A stretch of 64,000 nucleotides of DNA from Mucilaginibacter terrenus (GTDB lineage Bacteria > Bacteroidota > Bacteroidia > Sphingobacteriales > Sphingobacteriaceae). Shown here piece after piece: positions 1 to 9,100 of the stretch. The position numbers were made by a program, and so were the translations under genes. The DNA lies in NCBI RefSeq assembly GCF_003432065.1, contig NZ_QWDE01000001.1, positions 620,001 through 684,000 of the forward strand. The letters are read 5' to 3'. How positions within the stretch are numbered: position 1 is the first letter of the stretch; every line of letters starts with the position of its first letter. The notes beneath the pieces were generated by a model. It did not search any database. It worked only from the letters and a program-made list of their open reading frames with translations, and was not told where the DNA came from.

Positions 1-765
1 CGTACCGCTATGAACCGTGGCGCCTTTGATTTTGTATGTAAGCCGGTAGATTTTGATGATCTTGATCTTACAATGCAAAAGACTATCGAGCACGTAAAGC
101 AGCTTCAGGAAACCATAAAGGCCATCAAAGAGAATAACATTCTCAAGATGTACGTGGATGAGAACGTGCTCAACTTTATGACTCATAAAGAGTTTGAAAA
201 CAGTTTATTAAAGAACGAAGTAATAGACGCTACGGTTATGTTTGTAGATGTTTGCGGCTTTACATCTATTACGGAGAATGTACCTGCCAACACGGTAGTT
301 GAGCTCATAAACGGCTTGTTTGACAAAATTGTAAAAGAGGTAGTTGCCCAAGGCGGCCATGTAGATAAATTTATGGGCGATGCAGTGATGGCTGTTTTTC
401 GTGGAGAATACCACCTTGACAGAGCGATAGATGCAGCCCTGGCGGCAAGACATCAACTTGCCGGCGTACAAGAGATAACTGCAGGCGAAAAAACCTTCAA
501 ACCCGAAATATCAGTTGGCATTAACTCCGGCGAGATGGTATCAGGAAACATTGGGTCAGCGTCTTTAAAGCGATTGGATTACACCGTCATTGGCGATTCT
601 GTTAACTTGGCGCAACGTTTACAATCTTCAGCAAAGGCAGGACAAATAATTATTTCTGAAGAAACTTATCATAAAGCAAAAGAGTCGTTCCATTGTGAAA
701 AGATAGGAGAGGTAATTCTTAAAAATAAGGCTAAACCTGTTACTATTTATGAAGTGATGGAATAA
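1..765 (+). CDS. Response regulator-adenylate/guanylate cyclase (5' end outside window)
   Basis: The reading frame is open to the window edge. Its first residues (RTAMNRGAFDFVCKPVDF) are the end of a CheY-like receiver, including the conserved Lys-Pro, so the ATG at 10 is internal and the gene begins upstream. A short coiled-coil linker leads to a class III nucleotide cyclase domain from about residue 75. Metal-binding Asp residues appear in FVDVCGF and MGDAVMAVF, Lys in VDKFMGD fits ATP as substrate, and NLAQR carries the transition-state Asn and Arg. It therefore probably makes cAMP in response to a partner histidine kinase that is not visible here. Cyclase identity is firm; adenylate rather than guanylate specificity is inferred from the Lys. 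Confidence 0.9.
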   Translation, partial: RTAMNRGAFDFVCKPVDFDDLDLTMQKTIEHVKQLQETIKAIKENNILKMYVDENVLNFMTHKEFENSLLKNEVIDATVMFVDVCGFTSITENVPANTVVELINGLFDKIVKEVVAQGGHVDKFMGDAVMAVFRGEYHLDRAIDAALAARHQLAGVQEITAGEKTFKPEISVGINSGEMVSGNIGSASLKRLDYTVIGDSVNLAQRLQSSAKAGQIIISEETYHKAKESFHCEKIGEVILKNKAKPVTIYEVME

Positions 766-786
766 CGTAATAAAAGGAGTTATAAT

Positions 787-1866
787 TTAATCCGTCAACG
801 GAACATTTTCCGCATTCACATCGCGCTTTACTACATTTATCTTTTTTACGTACAGTTCATCCGCCAGTATAACCGTTATAGCAAGCAACGGCACCGCCAG
901 GATTATGCCTAACGCGCCAGACAAGGTTCCCATGATAACCTGGCTGATAATGGTTAAAGCAGGCGGTAAATTAATAATCTTGTTCTGAATAATGGGGGTT
1001 ACAATATTGCTGACGATAGTTTGCGAGACAATATAAATAAGCGCTACAATAACGGCTGTATTTGTACTTACTGTCAGTGCAAGCAGCACACCGGGTATCA
1101 TGGCTACAAGCGACCCAAAGTTAGGTATGATCTTGAGCATACCCGCAAAAAGCGCTAAAACAAGCACAGCGGGAATCCCCATGATTGTAAGGCCTATTGT
1201 GAGCATCACAAATATCAGCACCATAGATAGCAACATGCCCTTAAGCCATCCCTTTAAGGATACGTTTACCCTGTTCATAATACATTGCCACAGTTCTTTT
1301 TTCTTTTCGGGGATTAATATCATAAATCCATTCTTGTACACAGACGGGCTTGCAGTGAAGAATAACGCGAGAAAAACAATGATGTAAATATTTCCCAGCA
1401 CGCCAAAACTGGTACTGAAAAAATGTTGGGCAGTAATAAATATCTTGCCGGAGTTATCATCAAAATAAGTAAGTACCTGTTGGCCAATTGGTGTTTCCGA
1501 CAACTTTTCGCGGGCGGCACTAATAGTACTAGGCAAGGTATGGCTCAACTGAGCTACCTGCATTTGCAGGCGTGCACCAATAAACCACAGCAATACCCCA
1601 ACAATGGCAAAAGAACCGCCGACAGATATAGACATGGCTACTTTACGGCTCCAGCCTGTTTTGCGTTGGATAATGTTGCCCAACCCATGGAAGTAAGTAG
1701 AAATAAGTGTGGCGGCAAGCACCATCAGCAATACATTGAACGCTACTCTCGCTATAAGTATCACTACTACTAGCAATGCTACAATTGCTACAGTGTGCCA
1801 TACCTTTTCTATATATGTTAGTTCTTTGCGTGGCCTTGGGGCGGGTTTTTGATCAGCTATATCCAT
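787..1866 (-). CDS. AI-2E family transporter (PerM/YdiK-like permease)
   Basis: A 359-residue multi-spanning inner-membrane protein of the AI-2E/PerM permease family (usual length about 350). A charged N-terminus is followed by a paired hydrophobic segment (about 25-75), a long periplasmic-type stretch (about 100-150), and a C-terminal bundle with the family-typical GIPAVLVLALFAG...IPNFGSLVAMIPG block and a hydrophobic end. Members export small molecules or act as proton/sodium antiporters; the substrate cannot be read from sequence. It is transcribed convergently to the cyclase with only 21 bp between them and divergently from the kinase cluster. Confidence 0.88.
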   Translation of the reverse strand: MDIADQKPAPRPRKELTYIEKVWHTVAIVALLVVVILIARVAFNVLLMVLAATLISTYFHGLGNIIQRKTGWSRKVAMSISVGGSFAIVGVLLWFIGARLQMQVAQLSHTLPSTISAAREKLSETPIGQQVLTYFDDNSGKIFITAQHFFSTSFGVLGNIYIIVFLALFFTASPSVYKNGFMILIPEKKKELWQCIMNRVNVSLKGWLKGMLLSMVLIFVMLTIGLTIMGIPAVLVLALFAGMLKIIPNFGSLVAMIPGVLLALTVSTNTAVIVALIYIVSQTIVSNIVTPIIQNKIINLPPALTIISQVIMGTLSGALGIILAVPLLAITVILADELYVKKINVVKRDVNAENVPLTD

Positions 1867-2094
1867 AAATTACATAAAGGACAACCTTTAAAGCCAAATG
1901 TTTTACAACCTTATAGAATGTGTTGTTAAGGTATACTAATAAGCGTTCCTTTAAGTTTTTGGTGAGATCCGGTTAGCTGCCGGGCGACTGCCTTCCATAC
2001 AAATTTTCATTTCCGTACAACAAACGGCTTTGTTTATTGTAATTTCAGGGGCGCGTTCCCGTTTACCGTAAAACCTCAACTTTTAGAAAGATAC

Positions 2095-3489
2095 ATGAGT
2101 AAAGTATTTACCATTGCAGAAGGATTAGAAAATTTAGGCGCTTTGCGTACCGGCGGGCAAGGCTCGGTATATAAAGGAAAGCGGACAGGTACCATCTATT
2201 CCGCCGTAAAACTCATACCGACACCAATCCTTAACGAAAGCGGCGATGATAAAAATTACCGAAACTTCTTAAATGAAGTAGCTAAACTGCAAAAGGTAAA
2301 CGAAATACCTAATCCGAACATTGTAAAAATACTCAGCTCAGGTGTAACAGATACCGGCTCGTTTCCTTTCATAGAGATGGAATACATTGAGGGGCCTGAT
2401 CTAAGTGAATTGCTGCAGCCGCCGCATGATAAGATATTTACGCTGAAAGAGCTAATTAAAGTTGCTGATCAGCTAGCTTGCGCACTTGCGCACTGCCATA
2501 AGGTTGGGGTAAAGCACGGCGATATCAAGAGCAATAATGTAAAATACAACATCCATACAGGCAATTACGTGTTGCTCGACTTTGGCTTGGCTATCATGAG
2601 CGAAGAACAACGCCGCAGCAGCATACGTCATGCCGGCGCGGTTGAATTTATGGCGCCGGAGCAGCATGAAGGAAAAATGCTGCTGCAGACAGATGTTTAC
2701 AGTTACGGTGTTATCCTTTACGAATTGCTTGCGGGTCAGGTACCTTTCCCACTGTCTGGGAACGGCGATACCGGGCGGAACTCTGTTATGGTGAACCATA
2801 TGGAAACCGATATACCGGATCCGATACGCTCCCGTAAGTTAAATATGCCTGAGGAGTGGGACGAAAAGAAGATCCGACAGGAAATGCAGGTTCCTGCGTG
2901 GTTGCTTAACCTCATCAATAAATGCCTTCAAAAGAATCCCGATGACCGTTTTAAAGATGGTTCTGAACTGCATGATGCAATAGTTGCAGGTAGCTTATCA
3001 TCTACAAACGGGAATGTTGCGGTCGGAGCTGCTACTGCTACAGAGAGCGTTGCAGCGCTCAAAGCAGATAATCAAAAGCTACAGCAACAATTGCTTGAAC
3101 TTCAAAACGCGCAACCCGTAATAGATCAGGAACTGGCAGAGCCCTTGGACAACTCTAAGATGGTTGTTTCTAAACTCGGCTTCAACGCACTGGTGGCATT
3201 GCTGGTGCTGTTTGTACTCTTCTCTGTGTATTCGGTATTCATTAAAAAGGATGCACGACTTCCTAACAACACCACTACTCAAGACTCTGTTCAAACTAAT
3301 TCTGATACCACGTTGATGAATAATCCGCAATACGAAGACTCTGCACGATTGGAGACAGAACGGAAGCGTATTTTAAAATTGCGTCGTGATTCCATCAAGC
3401 ATAGAAGAGATAGTATTATTAAGGCTTCTATAGACAGCGTTGCTGTGGACAGCAGCAGGGCAGATACATCTAACGATTCGCCGTTTTAA
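2095..3489 (+). CDS. Membrane-anchored Ser/Thr protein kinase (copy 1)
   Basis: A 464-residue Hanks-type kinase. Its glycine loop is GGQGSV (20-25), the ATP-binding Lys is K39 in SAVKLI, the catalytic loop HGDIKSNN has D143, the DFG Asp is D162 and APE is at 187-189. The catalytic motif is HGD instead of HRD, so it is a non-RD kinase whose activation may not need activation-loop phosphorylation. A coiled coil (about 325-345) and a single membrane segment (about 360-382) follow, then a short hydrophilic, Ser/Thr-rich tail. No PASTA repeats are present, unlike PknB. It opens a co-directional cluster with FHA, PP2C and FtsW-PBP genes, so cell-wall proteins are likely substrates (inference). Its paralogue closes the cluster at 11001-12368. 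Confidence 0.93.
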   Translation: MSKVFTIAEGLENLGALRTGGQGSVYKGKRTGTIYSAVKLIPTPILNESGDDKNYRNFLNEVAKLQKVNEIPNPNIVKILSSGVTDTGSFPFIEMEYIEGPDLSELLQPPHDKIFTLKELIKVADQLACALAHCHKVGVKHGDIKSNNVKYNIHTGNYVLLDFGLAIMSEEQRRSSIRHAGAVEFMAPEQHEGKMLLQTDVYSYGVILYELLAGQVPFPLSGNGDTGRNSVMVNHMETDIPDPIRSRKLNMPEEWDEKKIRQEMQVPAWLLNLINKCLQKNPDDRFKDGSELHDAIVAGSLSSTNGNVAVGAATATESVAALKADNQKLQQQLLELQNAQPVIDQELAEPLDNSKMVVSKLGFNALVALLVLFVLFSVYSVFIKKDARLPNNTTTQDSVQTNSDTTLMNNPQYEDSARLETERKRILKLRRDSIKHRRDSIIKASIDSVAVDSSRADTSNDSPF

Positions 3490-3575
3490 AAGTTCATATA
3501 CCAACCTGGCACGTGCTAAAAACATCTGCCTTTGTTTAGTGTTCATTATCATATTTTGAAGTTTACGATTTAAAC

Positions 3576-4535
3576 ATGGAAACCAAACCTAGTTTTTGGC
3601 AGCGCATTGGTATACAAGATTGGTTCTTGACCACAGAAAGTACCGGTGTTAACGGTAAAATACCGCCACTCACGCCTGAAAGCGTTTATAGTTATATTGT
3701 AGACCAGTTTCGTGAATCTATTAAGGACCTCTCGTTTGCAGGCCGGGTAGTTTTTTATCACGAATTCATCATCAGTTTTAATGCTGATGATTACCGTGAG
3801 TTTATCGAGAACAAGCAGGGTTTGTTTGGCTTAATAGTACAGGAGACTGTTAAAAAGTTTTATGAAATACTTAAGGAATATCGGCAGGAGGGTAAACGCG
3901 TAGAACCATCCGGATCCAAATGGGTGTTCAGGCTGGTATCGCATCCGGATTATCAACGCGGTGATAAAGGCTTTATCGGGAAGTTACTTCCGGATAACAG
4001 TCAACCCACCAAAAAGGAAGAGAACTTAAGGGTAACCTTTATTCCGCGTCAGACAGGTATTGCGCAGACATTCGATGTGAATCAGGATATTCTTAAAGGC
4101 TTTATCTATTACAGCGAAGGTTACTTTGAAATACCTTACCAGGAAGATCTGGAGTACAGCGAAAAGGAGGCGATTCAAAAGGAAAGCAAGAGCGTTGCCC
4201 GTTTCGAAACCATTATTCCCGATAAGCAGTTTGCCGGTAAAAAGGTAGAGTTTCTAATGAAGGATGACGATGTAATTGTCTCCGGGAACGACGAAGAACG
4301 CGATGAGCCAAATATATTCAAGATACCTTCGGAGTGGGTTAACACGCCGCATTTGCAGGTGCGCTTTAATAAGGCGGATGGTAAATTCTACCTGGCATCA
4401 TATGGCGAAATGACAACGCTCAACGAAATGGCGGTACCTACCAGCGATATTAATGCACCCAAGTGGGTAGAGCTGCCCGTAAATTCGCGTATGTTGTTAA
4501 ACGGTATAGTGGGCCTTAATCTGTTTAAGTCTTAA
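3576..4535 (+). CDS. FhaA-like protein with degenerate FHA-type C-terminus
   Basis: 319 residues, no signal peptide or membrane segment, hence cytoplasmic. Residues about 55-135 (AGRVVFYHEFIISFNADDY..., then an alpha-helical stretch and a beta strand) resemble the N-terminal DUF3662-type domain of actinobacterial FhaA. The last 70 residues (TPHLQVRF...FYLASYG...WVELPVNSRMLLNG) have the strand pattern of an FHA domain but lack the GR and SRxH phosphothreonine-binding residues. It probably acts as a scaffold between kinase, phosphatase and FtsW-PBP. The family assignment rests on pattern resemblance only; position inside the kinase cluster supports it. Confidence 0.6.
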   Translation: METKPSFWQRIGIQDWFLTTESTGVNGKIPPLTPESVYSYIVDQFRESIKDLSFAGRVVFYHEFIISFNADDYREFIENKQGLFGLIVQETVKKFYEILKEYRQEGKRVEPSGSKWVFRLVSHPDYQRGDKGFIGKLLPDNSQPTKKEENLRVTFIPRQTGIAQTFDVNQDILKGFIYYSEGYFEIPYQEDLEYSEKEAIQKESKSVARFETIIPDKQFAGKKVEFLMKDDDVIVSGNDEERDEPNIFKIPSEWVNTPHLQVRFNKADGKFYLASYGEMTTLNEMAVPTSDINAPKWVELPVNSRMLLNGIVGLNLFKS

Positions 4536-4539
4536 GCGT

Positions 4540-4638
4540 ATGTCGCAAATATTATCAATAAGCTTGTTAGTAATGGTGGTTTGCCTGTTGGCAACGCACT
4601 TTGTAGATATTAAAAACTCCGGCAAACACAATGGCTGA
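4540..4638 (+). CDS. Small single-span membrane peptide (32 aa)
   Basis: A 32-codon ORF opens 4 bp after the FhaA-like stop codon and its TGA (4636-4638) overlaps the ATG of the phosphatase gene (4631). The product starts MSQILSISLLVMVVCLLATHF, one continuous hydrophobic helix, followed by a short basic tail (IKNSGKHNG). Exact fit between two genes and overlap with the next start suggest translational coupling. The family is unknown, and without conservation data it could be a chance ORF. Confidence 0.4.
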   Translation: MSQILSISLLVMVVCLLATHFVDIKNSGKHNG

Positions 4639-6100
4639 AAACTTTTTTGGACTAACAGACACCGGTAAGGTGCGCAGCAATAACGAGGATACCTTTATTG
4701 CTACGCGGCTGGACAAAAGCCTTGTACTGGCAAGTGTTATAGACGGTGTTGGGGGGTATAATGGCGGCGAAGTAGCAGCAGCTATTGCACGCGAGCAGAT
4801 ACTGGATCACCTGAGCGAAACCAAAGAGAACTTTGTATTTGCAATGATAGAGGCTATACGCAAAGCGAATAGTGCCATTACTGCTAAAAAACAAGAAGTT
4901 AAAGAGTTGGACAGCATGGCTTGTGTAGCTACTCTGGCTGTTACCGACATCCCTAATAACTTGTTCTACTATGCGCATGTTGGCGATACACGCTTATACC
5001 TGCTGCGCGATGGCTCATTGGTTAAGATATCCAAAGATCATTCTTTCGTAGGCTTTCTTGAAGACTCTGGGCGCATAAGCGAGCGCGAAGCCATGGACCA
5101 CCCTAAACGTAATGAGATCAACAAAGCGCTGGGTTTTTCCAGCCAGATAGATGCTGACGATAGTTTTATTGAAACAGGTCAATCGCCGTTTCTGCCCGGA
5201 GATATGCTGCTGCTGTGCAGCGATGGGCTCACCGATATGGTGGATAAGGGAGAGATCACCAATATTATTACACAGCCAATTCCCTTAGCTGAAAAGGCTG
5301 GTAAGCTTATACAGGCCGCCAATAAAAATGGTGGTCACGATAACATAACTGTAGTGCTGGTGCAGAACGACAAGAAGCCTCAGCCGCAAGCAGCAACAAT
5401 ACCAGTTGTAGAGCTTAAGGAAAATACCGAACCGCCGCCAGAGGTAAAGAAAGAATATCAAAATGTAACCTCGGCGATTAAAGAAAAGCAACAAAAACCA
5501 ATGCCTGAAAAAAAAAGCAATTTGTACGCTGTGATCATCAGCATCTTGTGCCTGTTCTTTATAGGTGCTTCTGTTTATTACTACCTGCAATGGCAAAAGG
5601 AAATTAACAAAAGTGTAACCAAACCGGAGGCTATTGCCGTAACAAAGGAAAAGTCGCCACGCAATTCTGAAGAGATCAAACTGCAAAATGCCATTAACAT
5701 GATGAAGACAGATACGCTTGTATTGTCCGACACGTCGTTCAAACAGCCCTTGATCATCAGCGATACGCTGGATATTAGCCGCGCTAAGTTTTTCATTCGT
5801 GTAAAAGGTAATCTAGCCATACAGGCAGACACTGCTTATAATGCGCCTGCATTTATACTCAAAAGTGGCGTTAGGGCTGCTGGCTTTACCAACCTAAAGT
5901 TAAAGGGTTTTACGGCAGGTATAGCGTCCGGCAATATACCGTTGTACCTGCGTAATGTGGAGTTTAGCGACTGCAAAACACCAGTACAAAAGAATTATGG
6001 ATTACCAAGCGGCAGAGCCGTAACGGAAATATTCCCGGCAGCGGCACTTTATGCCGATTCTGTTAATAAAACTGTTAAGCCCCAAAATGGAAGCAGATAA
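4631..6100 (+). CDS. PP2C-family Ser/Thr phosphatase with membrane anchor
   Basis: 489 residues. The N-terminal 245 residues form a PP2C/Stp-type phosphatase: SNNEDTF, VIDGVGGYNGGE (metal-binding Asp and Gly), AHVGDTRLYLLRDG, LLLCSDGLTDMV and GGHDNITVVLV are all present, so the metal centre looks intact. A Pro/Lys-rich linker leads to a membrane segment at about 297-318, followed by a C-terminal extracytoplasmic domain (about 330-489) with a beta-helix-like sequence that I do not recognise. It should reverse phosphorylation by the two flanking kinases, as PstP does in actinobacteria. Its 3' end overlaps the FtsW-PBP gene by 14 bp, indicating coupled expression. Confidence 0.9.
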   Translation: MAENFFGLTDTGKVRSNNEDTFIATRLDKSLVLASVIDGVGGYNGGEVAAAIAREQILDHLSETKENFVFAMIEAIRKANSAITAKKQEVKELDSMACVATLAVTDIPNNLFYYAHVGDTRLYLLRDGSLVKISKDHSFVGFLEDSGRISEREAMDHPKRNEINKALGFSSQIDADDSFIETGQSPFLPGDMLLLCSDGLTDMVDKGEITNIITQPIPLAEKAGKLIQAANKNGGHDNITVVLVQNDKKPQPQAATIPVVELKENTEPPPEVKKEYQNVTSAIKEKQQKPMPEKKSNLYAVIISILCLFFIGASVYYYLQWQKEINKSVTKPEAIAVTKEKSPRNSEEIKLQNAINMMKTDTLVLSDTSFKQPLIISDTLDISRAKFFIRVKGNLAIQADTAYNAPAFILKSGVRAAGFTNLKLKGFTAGIASGNIPLYLRNVEFSDCKTPVQKNYGLPSGRAVTEIFPAAALYADSVNKTVKPQNGSR

Positions 6101-9100
6101 GGCGCAAAGACCCGGCAGAGGTAAAGAAAGGATTTTCCTCCTGCTCATTACGGTCCTCTTTTCTTTGTTGTTCTACAGGTTGTACGAAGTTGTGCAGCTT
6201 CGCTTTGCTGATGTTGATAAACGCCTGGCGGATGGCACAATGGTGAACCTTAATGACAAAGATCCCGCACAGGGCATACATCAGCTGCTTACCAAGGGGT
6301 ATTACTTTGAAGACAAACGCGATATAGAACTAATTACCAAAACGGTTGGCGATAACATTGGTGTAGGCCAAAAGATTGATAATGTTGGTGAACTAAATAA
6401 GCGTAAGTACTACGTAGTTGCCGATGATGCTTTTGCGAAAGGTGGCGAGTCGTTCAAAAAACGTGTAGAAGCGTCGCGATCTTTACTGGGCTATACCGGT
6501 GCGGACTCGTTGCTTTTTGTGAGTGAAAAACAATCGCCAATGAAACTGCCGCAGGTTACAGATCTGGCTATGGGCAAGTATGGCATCAGCGGCAGCATTT
6601 CACATGACGAAGAGCTGGTGCCGGGTGTATTGGTGAGGCTACAAATGATACTACCGCAAGACAGCCTGTTTAGTGATGAACTCACAGAGGATACAAAGCC
6701 GCGGACAGAACAGGGAGAAGGATTCAAAAAGGTACTTTATCCGGATAGTGCAGGTAAGTTAAAACTTCAGGAGCTTACCGCTTATGCACGCACGGATGGA
6801 TCCGGTAACTATCACTTCAAAGGCTTACCAGATGGTAAAGCATTCAAAATATTGCCTCTACAGCCGGGCTTCCAGTTCGGAACATCACAGGGCACTGAAA
6901 ACCTGGACGAAGATGCTGTATTTAGTTTTCGCCAGGCGCCCCACACCATAAAACTATTTTCTACAAGAGATTTTAATATCCTGAAAAAGGAGAAGTCGTT
7001 GATCATACGCACACCTGCGGAATTCAACCACTGGTTCTGGATCATAGCGGCAACTTTCATCGGTGCTTACCTGTTGATGCACATCATACTCTCGCTGTTC
7101 TTCAGTGATAGCGACCAGTTGATTTTGCCTGTAGTAATGATCCTGACAGGTCTATCTTTCCTGACACTGCTTAGCCTGCAGGATCCTTTACGTGACCGGT
7201 TCCTGGCAAAAGACTCACTGGTGTATTTAGGCATTGGGATGGTAGCATTCCTGGTGATGCTTGTCTTTAAGATGCGCCGCTTCACTGCCGATTCTAATCT
7301 GTACCGTTTGTTAGTTTTTAAAAACAACCAAAAGGCCTCAAACGGCTGGCCGTGGGTAGTGATAGCAGCAGGGTTATTAGCTATGACCATAAAGTTTGGT
7401 ACCGGTCCGGAAGGCAGCGGCGTAAAGGTGAACTTGTTTGGCTTTCAGCCGAGCGAGATTGTTAAATACCTTATCATTCTTTTTCTTGCCGGCTTCTTTG
7501 CAGCTAATGAAAAATTAATAAGCGAATACACCAGTTGGACAAAGCGTTGGTCTTTCTTTGCTTTTGCGCTTATAGCAATACTCGTCACGCTGATGCTATT
7601 TTTACTGCTGGGAGACCTTGGACCGGCCATGGTGGTGTGTTTTACCTTCATTGCCTTATTCTCGTTCTCCCGTGGCGACTTCATGTTTATGGCGATATCA
7701 GTAGTTATATATGTTATCGCCTCCTGGACCTTAAAGAACGTGTGGCTTTCAGCTGCGGTAACTGCCGGTATAGTGGCATTGCTCATGTTCTTCCAGCGTC
7801 GTAAGCTCAGTGAATCTGCCGTTATGGTACTCGTGATCATGGCTGCATTCCTTACCATTGACCAGATCCCGTATTTAGGTAAACTGTTCCCAGGCCCGGT
7901 ACAACGTTTGGTAGATCGCAAGGCCATCTGGATGGATCCATGGAACAATGAAGTTTACGGCGGCGACCAGGTAGCAAATGGCCTTTGGGCAATGTCAAGT
8001 GGTGGCGTATCCGGGCAGGGTGTAGGAGAGGGTTTTGCTAAAACCATCCCCGAAGCTCATACAGATATGATTCTCCCGTCAATGGGTGAAGAATTTGGCT
8101 GGACAGGGATCGTTTGTATTTTCATCCTGTTCCTCCTTTACCTGCACCGGTCAATTATAATAGGTCGGCGAACGGGTACACCGTTCCTGTTTTATTTGTG
8201 TGCGGGTGTAGGTATATCCACATTCGTCCAGTTCCTGCTTATTGCAGGTGGTTCTACCGGTGCATTGCCGCTTTCGGGCGTGTCGCTGCCGTTTCAAAGC
8301 TATGGCGGGTCATCATTGGTGGCCAACTTACTTGCTTCTGGCTTTTTAATGTCGGCATCAAGGGTAAAAGGTACAGCTATACAAATGAAGTACATCTCGG
8401 GCCAGCAGGACAAGAACCTGGTGCCTGCGCTTATAGCAGCGGTAATGGGCGTTGCCTTACTTACAGTGAGTGTTTCCCGTTATTTGTTCAATAATAAAAA
8501 GTGGGTGGTACAGCCTGCGCTAGTTGCAGATAAAGGCGGTGCGCGCATGTTTAGCTATAACCCCCGTATTGCTATATTGATGAACCGGCTGCAAGCCGGC
8601 AACCTTTATGACCGGGATGGGGTATTGCTGGCTACCAGCAAGCCGGACCTGGTGAAAAAGCAGATGGGCAAGCTGGCACAATCCGGAGCGGGTAACTATA
8701 ATATCGACTCAGCTATGCACAAACGGCTCGATCGTTATTATCCGTTTGCGGAGCAGATGTTCTTTTGGGTAGGTGATAACAATACCGGCGTTTTTAACGG
8801 CAGCCCTAACGGATACTTTGCCGAGTACGAACACGCAGCGGAATTAAGGGGATTTAAACTGCCGACCACCAACTTTAATGTTACAGCTAACCGCTACCGG
8901 GAGGACAGGTTCCTGGCGCGTGGTGTAAAAGAGATGACCGTCGTGCGGAAAGATTACAGTGCATTGTCTCCGCTGCTGCTTGCGGGTATAAACAGCACGG
9001 CAGTAGACTCATTCAAGAACCGTAATCGCGATGTCAGGCTTACATTGGATGCAGGTCTGCAAACCAACATTCAGCGTTCAATGGTCACCGATACCTCACT

